Below, piece by piece: positions 60,565 through 64,000 of a DNA stretch of 64,000 nucleotides. Numbering within the stretch: position 1 is the first letter of the stretch; each line of letters starts with the position of its first letter. The notes under the pieces were generated by a model. The model was not told the origin of the DNA, did no database searches, and worked only from the letters and a program-made list of their open reading frames with translations. Source of the stretch: CAMDHY01 sp046156265 (GTDB taxonomy: Bacteria > Pseudomonadota > Alphaproteobacteria > Rhizobiales > Segnochrobactraceae). The stretch is from contig NZ_JAWDIR010000033.1 of assembly GCF_046156265.1 (NCBI RefSeq), positions 62,001 through 126,000 on the forward strand. The letters are read 5' to 3'. The translations under genes were made by a program, and so were the position numbers.

Positions 60565-61623
60565 TCACATCGACGGCGGGCGCTTCGGCAGGCCGAGGGC
60601 TTCCTGGGCGGCCCAGACGTATTTCATGTCCATGTACTTGCGCCAGTCGACCCCCGCCGGCACGTCGCCGGTCAGCGCCACCTGGTCCATGAACGCCTGC
60701 ATCACCTGGACGCTGTCGAAGCCGCCGTCCGGGCTGATCTGGTCGATCTCCTCCTGGTAGAGCGCCCGGAAGGCGGGCGGGATGTCGTATCCGAGGTCGA
60801 TCATGATCTGGTAGGCCTTCTCCTGGTTCTCGGGCTTCATCAGCCACTGGCGGGCGCGGATGTCCTCGCGCACGAAGGCGTAGGCGGCGTCCTCGTTCTT
60901 CGCCAGCCAGTCCCCCGTCGCGCAGATCGCCTCCTGCGGCGACGGCGTCAGCTCGATCGACAGGAACTGGCCGCCGTTCTCCTCGAGGCCCTTGCGGTGG
61001 CGCGGGAACAGGATCGTGGCGTGGATGTTGCCGGCGATGATCGCCCCGAGCCTGCCGTCGGAGCCGCCCGACGTCGGCACGAACTCGACGTCCTTCTCGG
61101 GATCGAGGCCGAGCTTCTTGATGATCTGCTTCAGGACCCAGGTGTTGCGGGCGCCGAGCTGGCCACCGCTGACCTTCTTGCCCTTGAGGTCCTCGATCGT
61201 GTTGATGCCCTTGCCGACACCCATCATCCACCACTCCTGATCGCGGTAGATCTCGATGATGGTGAGCGGCACGCCGCTCGCCACGGCGGCGCCGATGAAG
61301 TTGCTGGTGTCGCCGTGCGTCAGGTCGAGGCTGCCGCCGATCAGGCCGGGGATGTACTCCTCGCTCTGGATGATCTCGAAGTCCTCGATGCCGACTTCCT
61401 TGAAGTAGCCGAGCGCCTGCGCCAGCCGGAACGGCCACTGCGCCGCGTAGTTCGGATTGTAGTTGCCGAACTTGATCTCCTTCAGGTTCGACATGACGTT
61501 CTCGACGCTGGGCGACTGCGCCCCGGCCTTGTCGAGCGTCCCGGCGGCGATGAGCGTGCCCAGGGCGCCGAGGGCGCCGAGCTTCAGCACGTCGCGGCGC
61601 GGCAACGTGATCCGGTGTTTCAT
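60565..61623 (-). CDS. NMT1/SsuA-like ABC substrate-binding protein (orphan)
   Basis: 352 residues from the ATG at 61623. The signal peptide has a twin-arginine motif (LPRRDVLKLGALGALGTLIA) so export is probably by Tat. The binding domain is of the nitrate/sulfonate/taurine or NMT1 type: FRLAQALGYFKEVGIEDFEIIQSEEYIPGLIGGSLDLTHGDTSNFIGAA, INTIEDLKGKKVSGGQLGARNTW, LGAIIAGNIHATILF. No ABC permease or ATPase is next to it, so it either uses a distant transporter or has a sensory role. Substrate unknown. Confidence 0.88.
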   Translation of the reverse strand: MKHRITLPRRDVLKLGALGALGTLIAAGTLDKAGAQSPSVENVMSNLKEIKFGNYNPNYAAQWPFRLAQALGYFKEVGIEDFEIIQSEEYIPGLIGGSLDLTHGDTSNFIGAAVASGVPLTIIEIYRDQEWWMMGVGKGINTIEDLKGKKVSGGQLGARNTWVLKQIIKKLGLDPEKDVEFVPTSGGSDGRLGAIIAGNIHATILFPRHRKGLEENGGQFLSIELTPSPQEAICATGDWLAKNEDAAYAFVREDIRARQWLMKPENQEKAYQIMIDLGYDIPPAFRALYQEEIDQISPDGGFDSVQVMQAFMDQVALTGDVPAGVDWRKYMDMKYVWAAQEALGLPKRPPSM

Positions 61624-61854
61624 CCGACGTTTCCTCGGGGTCTGTTGTTGTTTGCGAAGTCGTCGCCGACGTCTCGGCCCCGCCGAGGCGCGATGATCGC
61701 TGTTTCGACTTGAGCCCCCGAGCCCCGCGGGGGCATCGCAAGCGTAGTCGGCGGCGAACACGCTAGGAAATGATCAGAAGTGATGTATTCGAGCGCGTTT
61801 ACTGATGCCGCTCGGGAAGGCAGGACGCCGGCGCTTGCAGCGGGTCGCCTGCCC

Positions 61855-63045
61855 TCAGATCACCGCCTGCTCGAAGTGCGGCCGACCCGCCGCCACGCGC
61901 TCGTAGCCGAACACCGAGAGGTCGATTGTCCGCCAGCCGCCGGTGGCGATGAGCTCCGCCACCGCGCGGCCGACGCCCGGCGCGTGCTGCAGGCCGTGGC
62001 CGGAGAAGCCGTTGGCGAACAGGAAGTTGCCGACCTCCGGATGGGGGCCGACGACGGCGTTCTGGTCGAGGGTGTGGTAGTCGTAGTGGCCGGCCCAGGC
62101 ACGCTCGAAGCGGATCGCCTCGAAGGCCGGCACGCGGGTGGCGAGCGCCGGCCAGATCACCTCGTCGAACAGCGCGTAGTCGGGCTCGAAGTCGTCGTCG
62201 GCCGCGCGGCCGTCCTCCTCCTCCGGCGGGGAGACGCCGCAGATGAACGCCTCGCCCTCCGGCCGCACATAGACGCCCGAGGGGTCGACCAGGAGCGGCA
62301 GGCCCGGCACCTCGTCCCGGCAGCGGAAGACGAAGACCGAGCGCTTGCGCGGCTCGACGCCGAGCGTGAGGCCGGCGAGCGCCGCGACATCGCCCGCCTG
62401 CGGGCCGGCGGCGTTGACGAGACTGCCGCAGGCGATCCGGCGGCCGTCGGCGAGGCGGACGGCCGTGACGCGGGCGCCCTCGCGCTCGATCGCGGCGACG
62501 GTGCCGTGGAGGAACTCGGCGCCCGCGGCACGAGCACCGGTCCTGAGCAGCGACAACAGCATGTGGGCGTCGAACCAGCCCTCGCCGCTGCGGCCGAAGC
62601 AGCCGGCGGCGAGGTCGTCGGTGGCGAGCCAGGGGAAGCGCGCCGCGAGGCCGGCGGCATCGTAGAGCACGGTGTCGGCGCCCTCGGCGGCCTGCACGGC
62701 GTGGTTCGCCGCCAGCACCGCCGCGCCGTCGGCCGTGCCGGCGAGGATGAGGTAGCCGCCCTCGCGGAAGCCGATGTCGGCGTCCGCGCCGAAGCGCGCC
62801 TTCAGCGTCCGGATGAAGTCGACGCCGAACAGCGACAGGCGGACGTTCTCCAGCGTCGAGAACTGCTGGCGGATCGAGGCGGCCGACAGGGTCGTCGCCG
62901 AGCGCGCATAGGTCGGGTCGCGCTCGACAACAACGACGCGACCGGGGAAGCCCATCTCGGCCTTCAGGAAATAGGCGACCGCGGCGCCGACGGCGGCACC
63001 CCCGACGATGACGACGTCCGCCGTCCCGCCCCCAACCTCGACCAA
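61855..63045 (-). CDS. FAD-dependent oxidoreductase (FOXRED1/sarcosine-oxidase-like)
   Basis: 396 residues from a TTG at 63045, chosen because GGGAGG lies 8 bases before it and no ATG or GTG is available near the family N-terminus. DAO-type FAD domain: ADVVIVGGAAVGAAVAYFLKAE (the middle Gly of GxGxxG is Ala), RDPTYARSATTLSAASIRQQF, a substrate domain, CGSLVNAAGPQAGDVAALAGL, and the end GNFLFANGFSGHGLQHAPGVGRAVAELI. It oxidises a secondary amine, N-methyl amino acid or similar. It is divergent from the CitE-like gene 102 bases away. Confidence 0.88.
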   Translation of the reverse strand: MVEVGGGTADVVIVGGAAVGAAVAYFLKAEMGFPGRVVVVERDPTYARSATTLSAASIRQQFSTLENVRLSLFGVDFIRTLKARFGADADIGFREGGYLILAGTADGAAVLAANHAVQAAEGADTVLYDAAGLAARFPWLATDDLAAGCFGRSGEGWFDAHMLLSLLRTGARAAGAEFLHGTVAAIEREGARVTAVRLADGRRIACGSLVNAAGPQAGDVAALAGLTLGVEPRKRSVFVFRCRDEVPGLPLLVDPSGVYVRPEGEAFICGVSPPEEEDGRAADDDFEPDYALFDEVIWPALATRVPAFEAIRFERAWAGHYDYHTLDQNAVVGPHPEVGNFLFANGFSGHGLQHAPGVGRAVAELIATGGWRTIDLSVFGYERVAAGRPHFEQAVI

Positions 63046-63147
63046 AGTGCGACCTCCCTGCCTCTCGCGCCGCGGCCGGACACTGGCAGAATGGCGCCGA
63101 CCCGCAAAGCGGCGCCGCCGCGACGAACCGTCCAGCCGGAGATGCCG

Positions 63148-64000
63148 ATGACCATCCGCCCGCGCCGTAGCGTCCTTTACATGCCCGGCTCCAACGCCCG
63201 CGCCATCGAGAAGGCGCGCACCCTGCCGGCCGACGCCATCATCCTCGACCTCGAGGATTCCGTCGCCCCCGACGCCAAAGCGGCCGCGCGGGCGCAGGTG
63301 GCGGAGGCGGTGAAGGCCGGCGGCTTCGGCGGCCGCGAGGTGATCCTGCGCATCAACGCGATGTCGACCCCCTGGGGCGAGGACGACCTCGCCGCTGCCG
63401 CTGCAGCGGCGCCCGACGCCATCCTGGTGCCGAAGGTGTCGACCGCCGAGGACGTCTTCGCCGTCGACCGGGCGCTCACGGAATTCGGCGCGGCCCGATC
63501 GATCGCGCTGTGGGCGATGATCGAGACGCCGCGCGCCGCCCTCGACCCGCTGGCGGTGGCGGCGGCGCGGCGCGCACCCGAGGGGGCGCGGCTCGCCGCC
63601 TTCGTGCTCGGCACCAATGATCTTTCCAAGGACACCCGCGTCCGCCTCGTGCCCGGCCGGGCGCCGATGCTGCACTGGCTCGCCGACGCGGTGGCGGCCG
63701 GCCACGCCTTCGGCCTCGACGTGATCGACGGCGTCTACAACCGGCTCGACGATGCCGAGGGCTTCGCGGCGGAATGCCAGCAGGGCGTCGAGCTCGGCAT
63801 GGACGGCAAGACGCTGATCCATCCGAACCAGATCGAGGCGGCGAACCGCGCCTTCTCGCCGGACCCGGCGGAGGTCGCGTTCGCCCGCACGCTGGTCGAC
63901 GCCTTCGCGCTGCCGGAGAACGCCGGCAAGGGTGCGCTGTCGCTCGGCGGACGGATGGTGGAGCGGCTGCACGCCGAGATGGCGGCACGCACGGTCGCGC
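63148..64000 (+). CDS. CitE/HpcH-type CoA-ester lyase, C-terminus cut by window edge
   Basis: Reads from an ATG at 63148 (GGAG six bases before; an ATG at 63142 lies next to that site and is less likely) and runs off the right edge after 284 codons. TIM-barrel aldolase features: RSVLYMPGSNARAIEKARTLPADAIILDLEDSVAPDAK, the metal and substrate residues REVILRINAM and ALWAMIETPRAALDPL, and LGMDGKTLIHPNQIEAANRAF. This fits the HpcH/HpaI family of citrate-lyase beta, malyl-CoA or methylmalyl-CoA lyases. Divergent from the FAD oxidoreductase; a joint catabolic role is inference. Confidence 0.88.
   Translation, partial: MTIRPRRSVLYMPGSNARAIEKARTLPADAIILDLEDSVAPDAKAAARAQVAEAVKAGGFGGREVILRINAMSTPWGEDDLAAAAAAAPDAILVPKVSTAEDVFAVDRALTEFGAARSIALWAMIETPRAALDPLAVAAARRAPEGARLAAFVLGTNDLSKDTRVRLVPGRAPMLHWLADAVAAGHAFGLDVIDGVYNRLDDAEGFAAECQQGVELGMDGKTLIHPNQIEAANRAFSPDPAEVAFARTLVDAFALPENAGKGALSLGGRMVERLHAEMAARTVA

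Overview
The window is about 64 kb of high-GC chromosome with uniform composition. Protein families and gene order point to an alphaproteobacterium of the Hyphomicrobiales (Rhizobiales). The diagnostic points are an RpoH2-type heat-shock sigma factor, CarD, a PraR/PhrR-like regulator beside metK, a Fur/Mur protein without the C-terminal Cys pairs, the block fur-plsC-miaB-phoH-ybeY-corC-lnt-praR-metK-trmB, and the block rimP-nusA-ylxR-infB-rbfA-truB-rpsO-pnp. No rRNA, tRNA, prophage, insertion sequence or CRISPR array was seen.

Layout: 0-8 kb is a mixed accessory stretch (secreted DUF1176 protein cut by the window edge, SGNH hydrolase, 1-Cys peroxiredoxin, lipase-like hydrolase, a Hint-domain protein of more A+T-rich composition, an alpha/beta hydrolase divergent from an AraC regulator, a methyltransferase). 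8-15 kb carries rpoH2, carD, fdxA, comM, olsB with an overlapping acetyltransferase, and a glutathionyl-hydroquinone reductase. 15.4-27.2 kb is the transcription/translation operon read leftward from rimP to pnp, with a vapBC toxin-antitoxin module between truB and rpsO. 27.2-32 kb holds a LysR/DUF1127 divergent pair, nth, a DUF2244 protein, an AraC-MGMT fusion and two secreted proteins. 32-43.6 kb is the second conserved block, from trmB and metK through lnt, corC, ybeY, phoH, miaB, plsC and fur to rimI and tsaB. Many of its neighbours overlap by a GTGA stop/start and so are probably translationally coupled. 43.6-51.5 kb holds aatA, trpS and a set of small secreted proteins of unknown role, plus an MmyB-like regulator divergent from a small membrane protein. 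51.7-56.4 kb is murJ-glnD and a tiny HTH-like protein. 56.4-62 kb is a TAXI-type TRAP uptake operon (binding protein, fused permease, DUF1850), an orphan NMT1-like binding protein, and palindromic intergenic repeats. The right edge has an FAD oxidoreductase divergent from a CitE-like lyase that runs off the window.

Most genes are housekeeping. The most interesting signals are regulatory or structural rather than new protein systems: a promoter followed by an intrinsic terminator ahead of rimP (possible attenuation), an AT-rich perfect inverted repeat at the metK promoter, three tandem 28-bp copies of the metK 3-prime end, paired hairpins in the rpsO-pnp gap, a 17-bp palindrome between the MmyB-like regulator and its divergent neighbour, and REP-like repeats around the TAXI gene. 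I did not find convincing evidence of a wholly new multi-gene system.
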